From positions 50,413-114,412 of the forward strand of contig NW_003118931.1 of the NCBI RefSeq assembly GCF_000003605.2: a stretch of DNA of 64,000 nt. Direction: 5' to 3'. A program made the position numbers and the translations under genes. Shown here in pieces: positions 1 to 14,600 of the stretch (its first letter is position 1; the number at the start of each line of letters is the position of its first letter). The stretch comes from Saccoglossus kowalevskii (taxonomy: Eukaryota; Hemichordata; Enteropneusta; Harrimaniidae). The notes under the pieces are model-generated. The model saw only the letters and a list, made by a program, of their open reading frames with translations, did no database searches and was not told where the DNA came from.

Positions 1-3000
1 TTATTTCCACAATTTACCACACTAAGAAAGACCACTTACATTTCTGTTGTGACGCCTTGAAGATGGAGTGACGTCACACCTCGCGCAACAAGAAGTGACA
101 TCACATTACGCACATCAGCACCGTTGATCGCGCACTATCGCTTGCTTTCCAGACACAAAGCCTATTGCTTCCGCAATACGTTATTTTAACATGTGATAAA
201 CACAACGAGAGACTTATAACATACGGCATATTATTATTTTGAGGAATAACTAACGCGTTCCTATATTCAAAACTATTCTATTTCTTGTGTGTAGTAGTTA
301 AATTATGCAACCCCCTAAAACGAAGTGTACTGAAACTCACACCAATTTAATAATTAAATGAATAAAACATATCACATTCCAAAAAATATTATTCAATAGG
401 GAGGTTGTGATCATTGTGACATACTTTGCATGTAGCATTAAGAATACTAAATACCATATAGCTTTATGATACATGTATTGTGAGTGTGGGTATAGTGAGA
501 TATGAAATTCAACTTTTACGGCGATGTTGTAGTTTTAATTTCCTGTAACCTAATCAATGGGCCCATTTTCTGCCTAGCTTGTATTCTATGTATAAGGTTG
601 AATTCTTCGTAATAAGGTGACTACAACACACATGTCTCAATGTATATATCATCCAAACGTATTAAGTATCTAAAAACATGAATATACCACTATTGTGTCA
701 TAAATACAATACATTATAAAAGGCTGAAACAAATATTTAGGTTGTTACTTCGTAAACAATGATTTTTACAATTAGCACTACTGCATGTTGTGTGTTTAAG
801 CAACTGTTGTACATTCTTTTTCAGTGATTTGAATTAGAATGTAATGAGTGCGTGCATAACTACAACAAAGACGGGAACCAGTTGTTATTTGAAATAAGGT
901 ATTGCGGTTTGTTACTTTCTCTTACAAAAAGTGTGAAAAGATAGTTTGCAGCGCCAGTGTCAGCAGCTGTATACTGAATTGCCATTTACAATGGTCTCCA
1001 TTCATTTCATCGTGTGTAAGTAAGTACAATAAATAATTTAACTTAAATTTATTCATTTACAGGATCAGACAATTCCATACTGAACAAATTCTTTGCCGAT
1101 ACCCATCATAGACATGATCTGATTTACAAAGGAATATTTATTATATCAACGTGCAGCTCAATTCGGTGTGTTGGCATACTTTTGTTTGCACATTACATTT
1201 GCATTTCATTAACTCGAAATAAAATTGCACATCACGTATTGCAGATTCAAATAGTGATAATGAATTAAACATGATCTATTAGATTGTATTATTACCATAT
1301 TGAAGAGGAAATTAATGTTTCGGTTAAAACGGAAAATATGATTTTGCTAATAATGGAAATTAATTTTGTCCTAATAATTTATGTAAATTTTCGTTCTTTA
1401 TGTCTAAATTCTGGTTAGTAAATGGACAGGTAGAAAATGGAATGGATGGAGTTCATGAATGCAGATTAGTGGTTTGGATGAGAATTCCTATGACAATGAT
1501 AATGATATTTTTTGTTCTCCTATTTTTCTTTTTCTCATAATCTGATGATGCACTTGAAATAACAATACCACATTTCGTTTCAGTTTATTACTTCCTATTC
1601 ATTGTTGTTGTGAAGGCTTATCTTAACATATATTATAGTTTCTACAGGTTCAGAGTTAAAGATTTAGTTAAATATTCATGGTTGATTATTTGATTTGTGT
1701 GTTATATATTGTGATGACCATACTATAAAATGTATTTTGGTTGCAGATATTGGATGATTTGTTTTCACATGTTGCCATGGCAAATACTTCAATTCAATTA
1801 TATTAAATAAATTGCAACATTATCAAAATGTTGTAACAATAAATACTTCTTTAAAGCTAATATTTCACGTGTCGGGGTCATAAACGTTTTACAAATTGCG
1901 TTATATATGTTATATCCCAATACGTTGCAATAAGAAACACTCACAAAAAGTATTTTCATCATTTAAGTTATTCATAATACTGCAGATTATAAACGCTTTT
2001 ATTGTTTTACCTCGAGTTTATCGAGTTTTAATATAAATCATTTGTGATTTAATTATAAACACTAGAGTGATTTTAAAAAGGGAACAACAATTTGTACAAT
2101 TTTAACACCTGGATTTACAGTGTATATGAAAAGCATTAGGATATGTAATATAATGTATCATGTCAGTTCAGTGGTTGGTTGACGCAAGCAGATTGAACTG
2201 TTGATATTTTTCACTATTCATGGCTGGGAAGCATTAGATATTGGTGGCTTTACACACAATTTGTTGAACTACTATTAGATCTCATGTTAATTCGACTATT
2301 TCTGTTGGTTTCAGATGTTTGCAAATAGCTTCAAAATAAATATTTTTCTTAAACTGGCTGTAATGCCTGTTCATAAACGGCATTCATTTATGCAAATAAA
2401 TACGATGTCTTGAATAGTCGTTTAAAAACTACGATCACTGATTTAGTTTTCAGGCTTCAAAATTCGAAACGGTTTTATTTTGTAACAGGATATTAAATCC
2501 TTACAACGTCAAGTTATTAAACTCGTGTAGTAATTTTCATAGAACTTACTACACTCATGAAATATTCTCGATATAACTATAGTTTTACAATATATATCTA
2601 TGTGTGAATTGATTGCTTTTGTATATTAAAGGACGGTCGGCGTACCAGTAATTTGCGAGATTTGTGTCAATAAGCTACGATTTACCCATCATCCATTGCG
2701 CTTAAAACACAATGCGAGTTTTTATCTGCAGGGGCGGCGTGCATTACATACTTATCTACTTTCCTTGGAGTATTCTAACCATAACATAAATTACACGCTT
2801 AAAATTGATAAGTATCGGTTTGTTGTACGGGCCCCTATTTGTTTTGCACATGCATGACGTGAAGACCGCTGCCCTTCATAGAGCCAAACGATTTCAAATC
2901 TACATCGAGCATTGGAGTCAACGTGAGTTATGCACGTTATAAATCGACCAATTACAACTCGTCTTTGTGTAATTGATGCGCTGTGTGTCTCAATATGGTC

Positions 3001-4084
3001 GATCGTATGATTTGAATATAGCTATTCACAAATGAAAACAGTTAGGTTTACACATATTTATATTTATATATTTGTATACAAAAGTACTTGTGTTGAATGT
3101 GTACAAACACCAACCTAGAATGTGAATCTGTAATTTCTGCCAAAATCGTTTATAAATACGTTATTTTCTCAGTGTACATTTATATACTGCCAAAACCATT
3201 GAAGGAATATCAAATACGTTTTCCAACATATAAACCTCATTGAATATCGTTGGTAAGTGCGACTGTGAACTCAGAAATCGAACGTACGCGACACAATGCC
3301 CATCGTCATTCAATTTTGGACAAAATGTCCATCATTATTAAGCAACCCATCATGGTACGCTTATTAGTGGCAACTTTCGGATTTATGAAGTGTAATGTAA
3401 TGACCATACTTTTGGTTTCTTCATTAAAATGACATCAGCGCAAACAATCCTGGATATACATTTCAATACAATTCTTAGAGCATGGTTTCACTGTTATCCG
3501 TCAAATCCGATCGCTGTCAAAGAAATATATACGACTAATGGTCATTTTAGACCAATAGTATGTAGGGAACTTCGATAATTCTTACAATGTAGAATGTTTA
3601 TGTGTTTACCATTGGTAAGGTATACGCTGTTAATATGGCTGCTGTTGTCGATTCATTGCTTAAAAGTCTCATGCCACTAATCAATTTAAATGCCTTGCAA
3701 GAACCAATGAAATTTTCGAAATATTTTTTTTAGGTACTCCCTGTTTGAGGGCGTAATCACTTGGGTCAAAGGTGAGACCAATATGTGGTCTTTTGTTTAC
3801 TACTTAGCGGCTGTGTACCTGTGGGTTTATTCTGTGTGTATTAGGATGTTCTAATTTTGGTGTTTTTCCAGTGATTTCTCTAGGTTTAATCCAAATACAG
3901 TACGTGTGTCTTGTTTACTTGGGATTTGTAAGAGTCTGAGCTGGCCAACATGTTTTTTTTTTCATGTGGCTGATTACTGGCATGTTGATTTCCCATTTTG
4001 AGCCATGTTTTCAACTTTTCATATAACAATCTCGTCATATGTTAACATTGTCGTCTATGGTAATTGAATTAGTGGTATGAGCCC
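1..4084. other. gene-free AT-rich stretch
   Basis: No supportable gene or transposon was seen on either strand. The longest open frame is 60 codons (3250-3432, non-ATG start), which is chance level in DNA this AT-rich. A perfect TGACGTCA (CRE-type octamer) lies at 69-76 near a somewhat CpG-richer start. Splice-donor-like strings such as TTG|GTAAGTG near 3251 occur without a convincing exon beside them. Short runs of T, A and TA steps are common but form no array. Confidence 0.6.
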
Positions 4085-4088
4085 TTAA

Positions 4089-4336
4089 GGGGCGGTAGTC
4101 CTATATATGGGTCTCATATAAACAAAGATGGCGACCAACGAGTACAAACTGAGATATTTCCAAGCTTTAATTAGATAATTTTTGGATGATTGTAAGATAT
4201 CGAAGAAGACACCGGCGGTATTCAGTGCAAGTCGTGCCCAGGTCAACCCTCATACTTGTGATTTCCATTTGAAGAGCGCATTGAATTGTGCGGAAATCAA
4301 TGTTCATCAATACAAATGTCGCACATGCGCAGCGCT
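4089..4336 (+). mobile_element. TTAA-flanked MITE, copy A
   Basis: This is a 248-bp non-coding element lying between two TTAA tetranucleotides (4085-4088 and 4337-4340). Its left end is GGGGCGGTAGTC. Over most of its length it aligns, with moderate divergence and several small indels, to the reverse complement of the 247-bp element at 50983-51229. Shared blocks in the same order include AAGATGGCGA, CAACGAGTACAAA, GTGCCCAGGT, CATACTTG and CAAATG-GCACATG. The right terminal repeat (ending AGCGCT) is eroded relative to the left. Two copies of the same length, both bounded by TTAA, imply a non-autonomous family that duplicates TTAA on insertion, as piggyBac- and Kolobok-type transposases do. No transposase is encoded. 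The 87-codon minus-strand frame overlapping it (4167-4430) is incidental. Confidence 0.8.
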
Positions 4337-4340
4337 TTAA

Positions 4341-7300
4341 CAAGCATTGATGGAGATCAGCATGTACGTGATTCTTTATCAATATGGTGACAGTGTACAC
4401 AACCGGTTCTCGGAAAGAACCAGGTTGCATTGATTCTGTAACAGTTACTTTATAACATAGTAGTAAATATTGAGTTTTTTTTAGCTAAAGCCAACAACGA
4501 CTGATCGGAGAAAATGGAAACATGGTGGGCATATCATATATCAGCAAGTCGCTCATATACAATGCTATCCGGCCTCAAGTGTGCCAAGTATTAGAAGTAA
4601 GATTTTGATTTTTATTCCGCAATTTTTAACCAAGTTGATATAATAAGGGTTGACATGATTTGGTGATATTTGGTGACACGACTACGCGTATTACATATCG
4701 AAATATAGCCAGCAGTATTGTCCTATAGGTTTTTGATAATGTTCGCACATATTTACTACCTCAGTAACTTGAGTAAAGCCATTTAAAAAGCCTAACTTCT
4801 ATAATAGGCAGTATATATATGAATTAGCGATTTTCTTTTTGCAAAATGTGAAATATTGACCATGTTTAGCGCATTGTTACAGGGCGACAGCTTTATACAT
4901 TTATTCTACTGCTAATAATCTCGTCGACTAATCACAATTGAAAATAATTGTTTTTGAATCAATGCAGTGGTTAGACTGAAAACAACATGACCATTACTTA
5001 TACAATCCTATCGCTTAGTTTGTAGTTTTCAGTTTTGTTGAAAATTACTACCATAAATTCAATTAGCCAAACAATCGTTTATCATATAATTTGATTCACG
5101 CCACCACTATGCACGGCAATAATATCCATTACTCGCTGTTACCGAGTTTTAGCTTTTAATGCTTGGCCATTATTGAGTGCCAGCTTCACGCGATTACATT
5201 TTCAGTTGTTTTTTGATAAAATAATAAGGATGGGTGTGGGTGAAAATGGTATATACAATAAAAGTAAATATTTAGTACTATGCGAAACAAAGCTATAATT
5301 AACTTGCTGACATTATGTATTTGGAAGTATTTTCCCAACAATTCTTGTGTCACAGGGTTGACCATTAGAAACTCAGAGCTAGATATAAAGGAGAAAAAAA
5401 TGCACAAAAATATTTGCTCTCTCAATGTTGCAATAGTCAAACCTATTGACATTAACAATTAATATTTTAGCAAATGCAAATTTACTTTCTACTATTTCTA
5501 CTACTACTAGTACTCAAAATATTTAAACAATTGAAAAACTCCAACATATTTACATTACTGATGATGGCATTGTGCAACTTGTTTTAACTTACATTCAAAA
5601 ATTAAAACCAGGGTCAATATGCACACTAAATATACCAAAATATCTGACGAAATAAAAAAAGTAATAAATATGTACTATTATATTAGTTTCAAACGAAAAA
5701 CATGTTGATTAAACACAATGTCTTGCTTGTGTAAATGTCCATAATGGTAATGCATTGAAGGTGCAGTCCCATTAACTTTACAGAGAAATCTTATCAGGTA
5801 TTTAACGACTCTTCATATAATGCAACATATTTTTATCGTTCGATCTGAACGTATTATGTGTAATCATCGTTAACAACAGCATGTTTCAATGTTAGTTTTA
5901 AAATTGTTTAAGACTCGACACTTGTATATTGAAGTAAATGGGTAATTATACAGAAAGTTACAGATTTGAACAGAACAAACTAACACATCGCATTTGTATT
6001 CATTTTCACCCAGACATTCCATTCATCACACATAAATCTCTAGACCGCATACTGACGTATGGTTGGAGATATTTTGTTTCGCACCAATTTAACGTTTTCC
6101 AAAATCGGTACAAAAATAATGAGCGCCATAAGCAGTCGTGATTTTGCATGAATAGTTTTCAATTTATCACGATAAATCACGATAATCCTATCAACGACGA
6201 AGTGCTCCACAAGCATTCAGTGCACATATCTGGCAGAGCATCAAGATCACAAGAATATAAAGGAATCAGTTGTGAAATTATATTTTATTTGACCCACAAC
6301 ACGCCATAGATCGTAAAACTATGTATGTTATTACATGACAACTCTGTGATCACACACATTTTCACATGATCTTGTGAGATGCAAAATATCAAATCACTCA
6401 TAAATACAACGCTGAGTGGTTTGTCAAGAAATAACTAAATTACAGGCACATATACGAACATATAAACATCAATAACAAAATTTGAAATCTCAACTCGGCA
6501 AATGCCACTCTACTAATACTAGTAGTTCATTTATATCATTTCATCCATGTGCATAATATCCAGTTAATATCTTCGGGAATAAGATATATACATAAGTGGT
6601 TAGTTCACGTGATCAGTTAATAATTCAAATTCACCTAAACATTCGTACAACTATCCGCCAGTAACCTGTCAGTTGTCATAACCAGAGCTAAATATTACTG
6701 TTAAAGATCACAAATAAGTCTCAAAGACAAATATATTTGTGATAGCAACTTAAGATTATTTAAATACAATTTAAATGTTTATATACGCGTTAAAATGTTG
6801 TTAGTCAGAAAATGTAGTCAGTAGTAAAAAAAGTTAGAAATATAATTTAACAGTACGAAGATCAGACTTGTACTCGGGTCATGCATCCACTTATTGTTTA
6901 CATAATTTACATAATACAGTGTGCGGAACTCCCTCAAAACATTTGCATACATCGTATTTGCTTTTGTCAACAAATACATAAATTATTTCAGTGAATCTCA
7001 ACTCTCAAAATACTGTCAGAAAAATCATCTACGAGTGAAATTGATATTGCATTTCTCTACAGACTTTGAGTATCATGATAAACTGTCAAACATTGGCCTT
7101 AAATATGCCATTCAATTACGAGGCATTATTTGAGGTAGATTAAATACTTTTCTATAGAAGAAGTCAACTTTAGATATGTTGCTCTACAACTAATGTAGTA
7201 TTTATTCATTGTTTCAGTATTTTTCTTAACTTATACATTGAATAATGCGATATTTCCTTAAGAACATCGTGATTTTATCGTTTGACGTGGGCTAACCCGA

Positions 7301-8309
7301 CTATTTCGATTAACAATATGCAGGATGTAATCGATGCAGACATACAGAAGATCACCTTTCACGAGGAATAACATGATGTGGCAAAATATGGTATATACCC
7401 ACTTTATAGTTCTTTGTTAGTAACAGTGTTTAGTTCCATGGGTTTAGTATTATTTGTTTGCCTGTGTCACAATTACTAGAGGGAAACCTAAAACGTTGTT
7501 TGGAGTGGCAGTTAGCACAATCCGTTGATGAAGCCAAATAAACTGAAAGCATCGCGACCTTGCATTTACATCGTGTTCCAATGTACAGTGACTATGTATC
7601 TTGCTTTGAGTGATTGTGACATCATGTTGTCATACATTGCTCACATTTTCGTTACGAGTAAAAGATTCTACGAAAGTTGGGAAGCGTGTATGTATTCATT
7701 TTTATTTGGGCCAGACAGTACCCCGGCCAACATGCAGTGAGTACATTTGACTGTGTCTTTGTCGGAAGTCTCGGTCATATCAGTACATATTCAGCATGAC
7801 GTCAATTACAGTGCGATGTTAATGTATCCATTCAATTCATCGAGAAGCCAAATCAAATCACAGAAAGTCACATAATTTTCTGAGCAGGCAAAATAGATGC
7901 AAATGAAATATGTTCGATAGAGGTGTATTGAAGGTGAAACGTTTCACAGCATAGAAACATATCAAACCATGTACTTTTCATCGTGATATATACCCATTAA
8001 ATAATGTACAGACAATAAGCACTGAATCTCAGTTAACCAGACATTTCCTCACCCCCGTCATTAAATTCTTAAACCAACAATTTCACATTGATCCGTAACA
8101 TCCGGGTAGTATCATCCATTGTCTGTCCTCAACCACTACAGTATGTATGTATGCTTTCATTGTTTTATACATTATATATCATCTAAAATGTTTGGGAATG
8201 AAACGCCATACGCCTATGCATTAATAATGAGGTCACGCGACCAACCAAATTGTATACCCCATTATCCATTAATGCAATGAAAAACAGTCAAATCAAATTT
8301 ATATATGAC
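4341..8309. other. gene-free AT-rich stretch
   Basis: I see no gene, RNA gene or recognisable transposon here. Frames of 60-90 codons on opposite strands overlap one another (for example 5186-5458 minus and 5280-5462 plus), as noise does. A TGACGTCA octamer is at 7797-7804. The rest is unique-looking AT-rich sequence with short homopolymers. Confidence 0.55.
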
Positions 8310-8690
8310 CCCTTCAAAACAAAGGCTAGCATTCCTTCTAAAAAAAATGTTAGTGTTCAAAGCACCAATGCAGCCCAAGCACCATGAAAACATGTCCACA
8401 ATGACACCTCAAAATAATTGCAAACACCCACTTCAAACCTCCCCATCTAAATATAGACTACTGGCTCCAAGGAGCCGAGTAATGACGTTTAATGAACAGA
8501 TGCAATACAAATTAAGCACCAATACGACGTTACGACTCCTAACAATAAAGGCTAACACCCCTTCTACAAAATGATAGTGCCCAACTGAAGACACTAGTGG
8601 AAATCCAGAGAAAGCTATCAATCCAAACTACAAATTATTGTTCGCAAGAACCGAGTAATAAACGTTCGTTTGAAAAATATGAAGTTTTCA
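8310..8690 (+). repeat. diverged direct duplication, ~226-bp spacing
   Basis: Two head-to-tail copies share AAAGGCTARCA...CCTTCTA near their start (8321 and 8547) and G(A/C)ACCGAGTAAT...ACGTT toward their end (about 8472 and 8650). The first copy is about 225 bp and the second is shorter, about 140 bp. Bases between these anchors are only partly conserved, so the event is old or the unit is part of a dispersed repeat inserted twice. An 89-codon plus-strand frame (8305-8574) crosses the junction and has no recognisable domain; I do not call it a gene. Confidence 0.45.
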
Positions 8691-11600
8691 GAGTTGATAA
8701 ATCATGTTTTTGCAATGAAAACGTTTACGTGCTGCAAATTGTGAAATGTGTTTTAAAATAGAAATGTATAAATAATTAAAATAATGGGACAATCATGCAC
8801 TTCGCGTCGTACGCTAACAATATGCCGGATATTAGTCCTTTGCATAAAAATAAACCGAAAAACGAGTGGTTTGAAAAGCAGGTAATATGTAAACCATATT
8901 TGCTAACATACTGTTTGTAATTTTTGGGTTTTTTTCTCTTTACATCTACAGAATACTACCATGCCCATGCCCACGTTTGTGTTTATGTTAAATTATACCA
9001 TCTTGTTTTTTAACAAGTCTACACAATTGGTATAACAGTCACAAAAAACGTTAATTACATTGCTTCGCTGTTTCCATGCAGTGCGTCGAGATCGCCATGC
9101 AGCGCATTACATTCGTCACACAGTGAACCGCAGCCGCCACGCAGCGCGCTACGTTGTGATAACGTAACACACATTCACATTTTCATGTTTTAATCTTCCA
9201 TAAAAAAGACGTTACTATGCCGATAAGAATGCGAATTACACACGATACGATAAGTTTAATTTCTGGCTCGATTTCTGGTGAATAATTGATTCGGTAGTGA
9301 AAACCTAGGAACGTCGCCCACGTAGTAGGATTTCCATGTTATATGACCATTTCTAGGGTTTTGACAACGAAGAGTATATGGTCTCCGATTGCTGAAGTCT
9401 GAAGGAAGTATATAATATTATTGTTATTTTCGTGAAGGTTAGACCCATTTTTTGTTTCAAAGTTAGCCCGGCGACAACACTTCATTATCTGCTATTTTAC
9501 CGCAATAAAAACAACTCACACCCAAAGCAAAGACTCGAATCTGTGTTTATTGGTCGCCAATGATATTTTAATTAATATTTGTTACCACTGTTACGAAATC
9601 TGCTATTAGAACATGTAATAATTACCGAACGTCTCTTCGTAGTGAACCGTCACTGTATATGATTATCAGCGCCGCTGAACGGCCATTGCCTGAACCACGA
9701 ACAACGGACAATTATCATCGTTGTCACTCATGCTACTCAAGTAGCATTAAAGCGGAGTGACCATCTATTTGCCATTCCATCCATTTATTATGGAACGGCT
9801 ACATAAGACGTGACAGAAAAAAAACAGCTTGATATTAGACAATGAGAAAAAATGTATTTATCTAATCGTCGTTAAATGCAGCTTCACGGAATCGGGCCGT
9901 CGCACACGTCAGCCTGAAAAGTCGTTTGGAACTATAATATTGTTGTCCTATCTCGATACAATATTATATCATGTAATATGTTCATATACGTTCTAGAAAA
10001 AAATACGTGTTAAACATATATATTTTACATCTAAAGGGGTGTATGAACATTCCATCATTACTGTCTATTGGTATTGAATTCCATTGAATGGCGAGGAAAT
10101 TAAGAGTATGGTTGAATGCGTGTCTCCACTTAGTTGGTAGCATATTGTGCATTACACATTTGTGTTCTGTGGCCATTACATTGCGTTAATCCGGACTTGC
10201 GTATCTGTCTGTGTCAAAATTCAACCAACAACTGAAGTACTGGGGAGTTCATTGTTATGGATAATTGGCCAAATGGACTCAGCAATAGAGTTCCCGCAAG
10301 GTCAACAATCTGAACCACCCTTGGTCATTATTGTCCGATAGAAGTGATCGCAGTATTGTTTGTATATAAAGTGGCAATCGATCTTAAAAGGTAGCTATTA
10401 TAGGTGCGACTGGGTTGTCGATGAATTCGCAGGTATTTGACTGCATAGATAGCGTGCAAAAGGCAAAAAATGCATGTGAACAATATAGCAGTTTGACCTT
10501 CAATTCCATTTTTATAATTTTATTTTTTTTCGAATTCGTATTTGTGTATAAAGCTATAAACGTGCATTGGTTCATGGAGGCTTCATCGCATAATTTAATC
10601 ATGGTGAGGTCTCGTCCATCCAACATAAAATTTATTTTATAGAACAGCGTGATTCTATTTAAGGTACTTACATAATGAAATAAGGAACCTATTAAAAGTT
10701 AAGGGCATTTTTATAAACGTTAACTGAAGAATGTCTACTCGACGAGTCTGTATACAAACTCTGGCAACATTTCAAAAATGAAACTTGAATAGAGAACATA
10801 TTTACGATCACACGAATTGTTTGCTATTACGAGCCAATGGTTAAATAAAAAAGACAATTTATATTAATAAAATAAACTTTTTGGATTGGTTGTTTTAAGC
10901 ATCCGCGAATACGTTTTCATCTGTAACTAGATTCGCAGTACGTAAGGTAGGTGACTTAACGAATGACAACAAATGCTATGTATACTATCTCATTGAAAAC
11001 GTTTGGTTAACAAGATCGCAAATACATAACTATGCCCCAGAGAAATCAAACAATAGTTTTCTTGGCAAGGAAACATCTACCGTAAACGTAAACTACGTTC
11101 GTTTTTCTTATTTAAAATTGCGAAATTAGGTTTTGTATTTGCATTTAGTTACTCACACTATTCGCTAGAAGGGAAATCAGAGATAATGTTACAGAATGAA
11201 CACATCTGGGGTGGAACGTTACTGGTTATCAATTGGAGTAGAAAATGTTAACCGTTTCGAAGATCAAGCATCAGCATAATTATGACAACGAACAACAGAC
11301 AACGACCGGAAGCCGGTGATACATACGAGTAGGCACAGTCAACAGAACTCAGTCAATGGATTATCATGGTCGCTACTTTCAGCAGCACTTACTCATATTG
11401 TTTGCTGCATTAATGGATTGTAGGATTGAGAGACTGAATGCGACGTGAACACTCTCTAATACTTTGTGGTACGGCTTACTTTAAGTAATTATAGTACAAA
11501 AAAAAACGAACTGAACGAGATGTTACAATGACTGCGATATAATACATTGCATATATTTTAGCTCGGCTTCAAAAGTCTCCAGCAGCAACGAAGTGTATTT

Positions 11601-14600
11601 AGACCCTACCCTGTATGATATTACACAGTGCACGGCGTCACTTACCTTCAGAGATAGTTGATTGTCTTAGCACAGACGTCTGTGGCATTGATATGCGCGG
11701 TGAACTTGACGCAACACCGCTACTAATAAGGCAGCCTATAGCACAATATAATGAGTCTCTGACTCGATGCTTGTAAGATCACATCTTTGTGACGTGACAG
11801 GAGCTCAAATGTATAGCCCAGACGTGATCGTCGACGCTTGTAGCTTACATGAGAAAAAGCCACAGAAAAGCACGCGATTATCGTCGGGTTGGCCGTTGAG
11901 GGAGATTGATGCTGCGACAAAATAACGTTAAATTTACTGTCAGATAATTTTGAAATTTGGATAAAATATTTATGTCACCTCACACAATTATTTCTGTATC
12001 ACACTACTACATCATTCATATTCATCCAAAAACATACTGTATTATGCCTCGAGTGTACTGTGTAATTACCAGGATCGGTCGTGAATTATATAACACCCTC
12101 TGTGCTGGTATTTCCAAGTGGTTTGTTACAAATCTAAATCAGGGTGTTCAATTGCATGCTCAGACGCTGCCAAAATCACCAAGCAAAAAGCATGCAATTA
12201 TCATTTACAATTTGTGTGGCTCACACAAGATTTCGGCGCCACTACTACAAAGGAAAGCATAATCACCACTGCAAATAATGTAATCGTGACAGTATCATAT
12301 ACGCATATATAAGCGGATTACGACCGTCATTTTCGGTGACTTATCTTCTTGTTCACTAGGTTACATTATGACCTTCAAGCGACGATTCTGTCATGGCTGC
12401 GGATAATGAAGACCATACAACTGCAAGAAGATGTTGCATACGGCACAATCGCTGACTTTAATAACATTATCGAGATTCAAAATCAAAACTTCAAAATCAT
12501 ATAGACGAGTAATTTTTGAGTACTACTCAAGTTCTATTGTGCACAGACTTTATATAAAATTGTATCATTCTATTGTAAAATTTGTCGATTTCTATATCCG
12601 TACGATAGGCTAATATCCTATTACGTTTTCAAAACAGAACAGCACAATTGCGTGGATAGTTTCAACACTTTACGCCGTTTTACAATACGCGAAAGTACGA
12701 TTTCCTATAAATAAAATGGCGGACATGATGACGTGCGCTGACAAAAATATAATATAATATTGAGAATTACAAAATTAATGGAGGGCGTTAACATTTTGAG
12801 ATATCACCACACATACACCAGTACAAAACAGTGCACTAGCAGTTTGTTCATTTCTATGTGTATATGATGCATTCAGAATACAAACAATACAAAAACTGAC
12901 ATCTGCAATGCACAGACGATCACATTATTCCAGAATAATGGTAAATAGAGTTTGAAGCTGAACCGGTTCTCAATAGTACTGATTGTTATGATTTACATCT
13001 GTTGAGCAAGACACATACATTTGGGACAGATATGATTGCGATTTGATGATAAATTTCCATTTTTTTTTCAAGACTGGACGTGATATAATATCCGATTCAC
13101 GTGCGCAGTAATTTGCGCAGTGCCACTTATCAGATAGTCGACAAAAATATCATGTATAACACATGATTTATCAAGCGGCAAATGAGCCATATGTTTCAGT
13201 GGGCGACAACCGTAGTGTGATGACATCATCAATTTCAGTTAAAATGTAAAAATATCATACACACACGTATAAATATATATCATTATTGACAGTTCATAAC
13301 TATGTCAAACGCGTTTTTCCTAACTATGTTTGTGTGAAGTGGAAGTATGAAATGGCCTTCACCATTTTATAATTAACCATGCCTTAGTTTCTCGGCGAAA
13401 CATCATATCCAGCACTATTTGCATGTACTAGCAATATAATGTGTACACTAAACATGATTATTACATGACGGAACTATTTTACAGTTAGTATAAGATCTTC
13501 GACTTGACAGTCTATAGTATTACAATAAAGAACACCCGCTTTGCAATCTCATTTTCATACTCCGTAGAAAATGTGTAATGTTGAATTTGATCGGAAGTAA
13601 GCTTTGATCAGTAGGCACTCGTGCTGCGGATGTTGTTCATGCACGTACTCGCAACATTCGACACGCTGTTCGCATGTTCTTTTCGATATTCCCCTGATAT
13701 TAATAGACCATAATTGAGTTCTTGCCATTCAGTACCGAACATCGATTTGGCGATGTGTGACCTTTGATCCTGTCAGCTAACTGCAGCCTTAAAAATAACA
13801 ACCAACCGTGTATAGAGTACAACATGAGACAGTAAATATACGAGCTCATTCACCCGTAACTGCAATTCATTATTCTAGTTACTCAGAAGTATTACTGTGT
13901 TTGAATTCAGTGACCAACGTTTCTCACGACGCAAATAGTCACCCTCCCCCGTAGACGAGGTAAAATAGAAATCAGTTATATTTTGACATATAGCCAATGA
14001 GTCACATACACATTTCACAGTTTTGTAAACCAGAATTCATATAATACATCGGGTGGACGTCTCTCTATGTAACGTCACATCTTGATTCATCCTCTAGGCT
14101 CGGAACTTAAAGTATCTATTGCGTTAGCCAAACATTATTTTGCCAAAACAATCCTGCACAATAATTTAATTATCCTGTTTATTAAATCACTCATTTTAAT
14201 CGTTTCATTTTATCCACGGATTCGAAAAGAACAATACAAAAATATTTGTTCTTCATTCGAGTTCATCCATCGTTTAATGTTTATTGATGTGCGGGCTTTT
14301 CACCAGATCCAAAATACGTTTTTTACTGATTCAATACGTTTGAGGTGGCTATCAGCAGCTTTATCACCGGAGAAACACCATATGATGGGTCGATAAAGCT
14401 CGTGTTATGTCTATGACCCATGTGAATACAGGGTTGCAATTACTGTCACGATTCTAGTTATCCCTTATAATGAACACATGATGAAGCATACAATCCAAGT
14501 GATTGGTCAAATCGGTGAGAAAATGACGTATGCACATTAAAGGCCAACTGAGAATCGCTGATTGTTGTTTTAATAAGGAACACCTCCAGCTAAACATAGG

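Noticed and set aside
4167-4430. 87-codon minus-strand frame
   Set aside because: It lies mostly inside the TTAA MITE and starts outside it; the MITE explains the sequence.
14082-14396. 104-codon plus-strand frame
   Set aside because: It has a non-ATG start, no domain and AT-driven codons (I, F, L, K).
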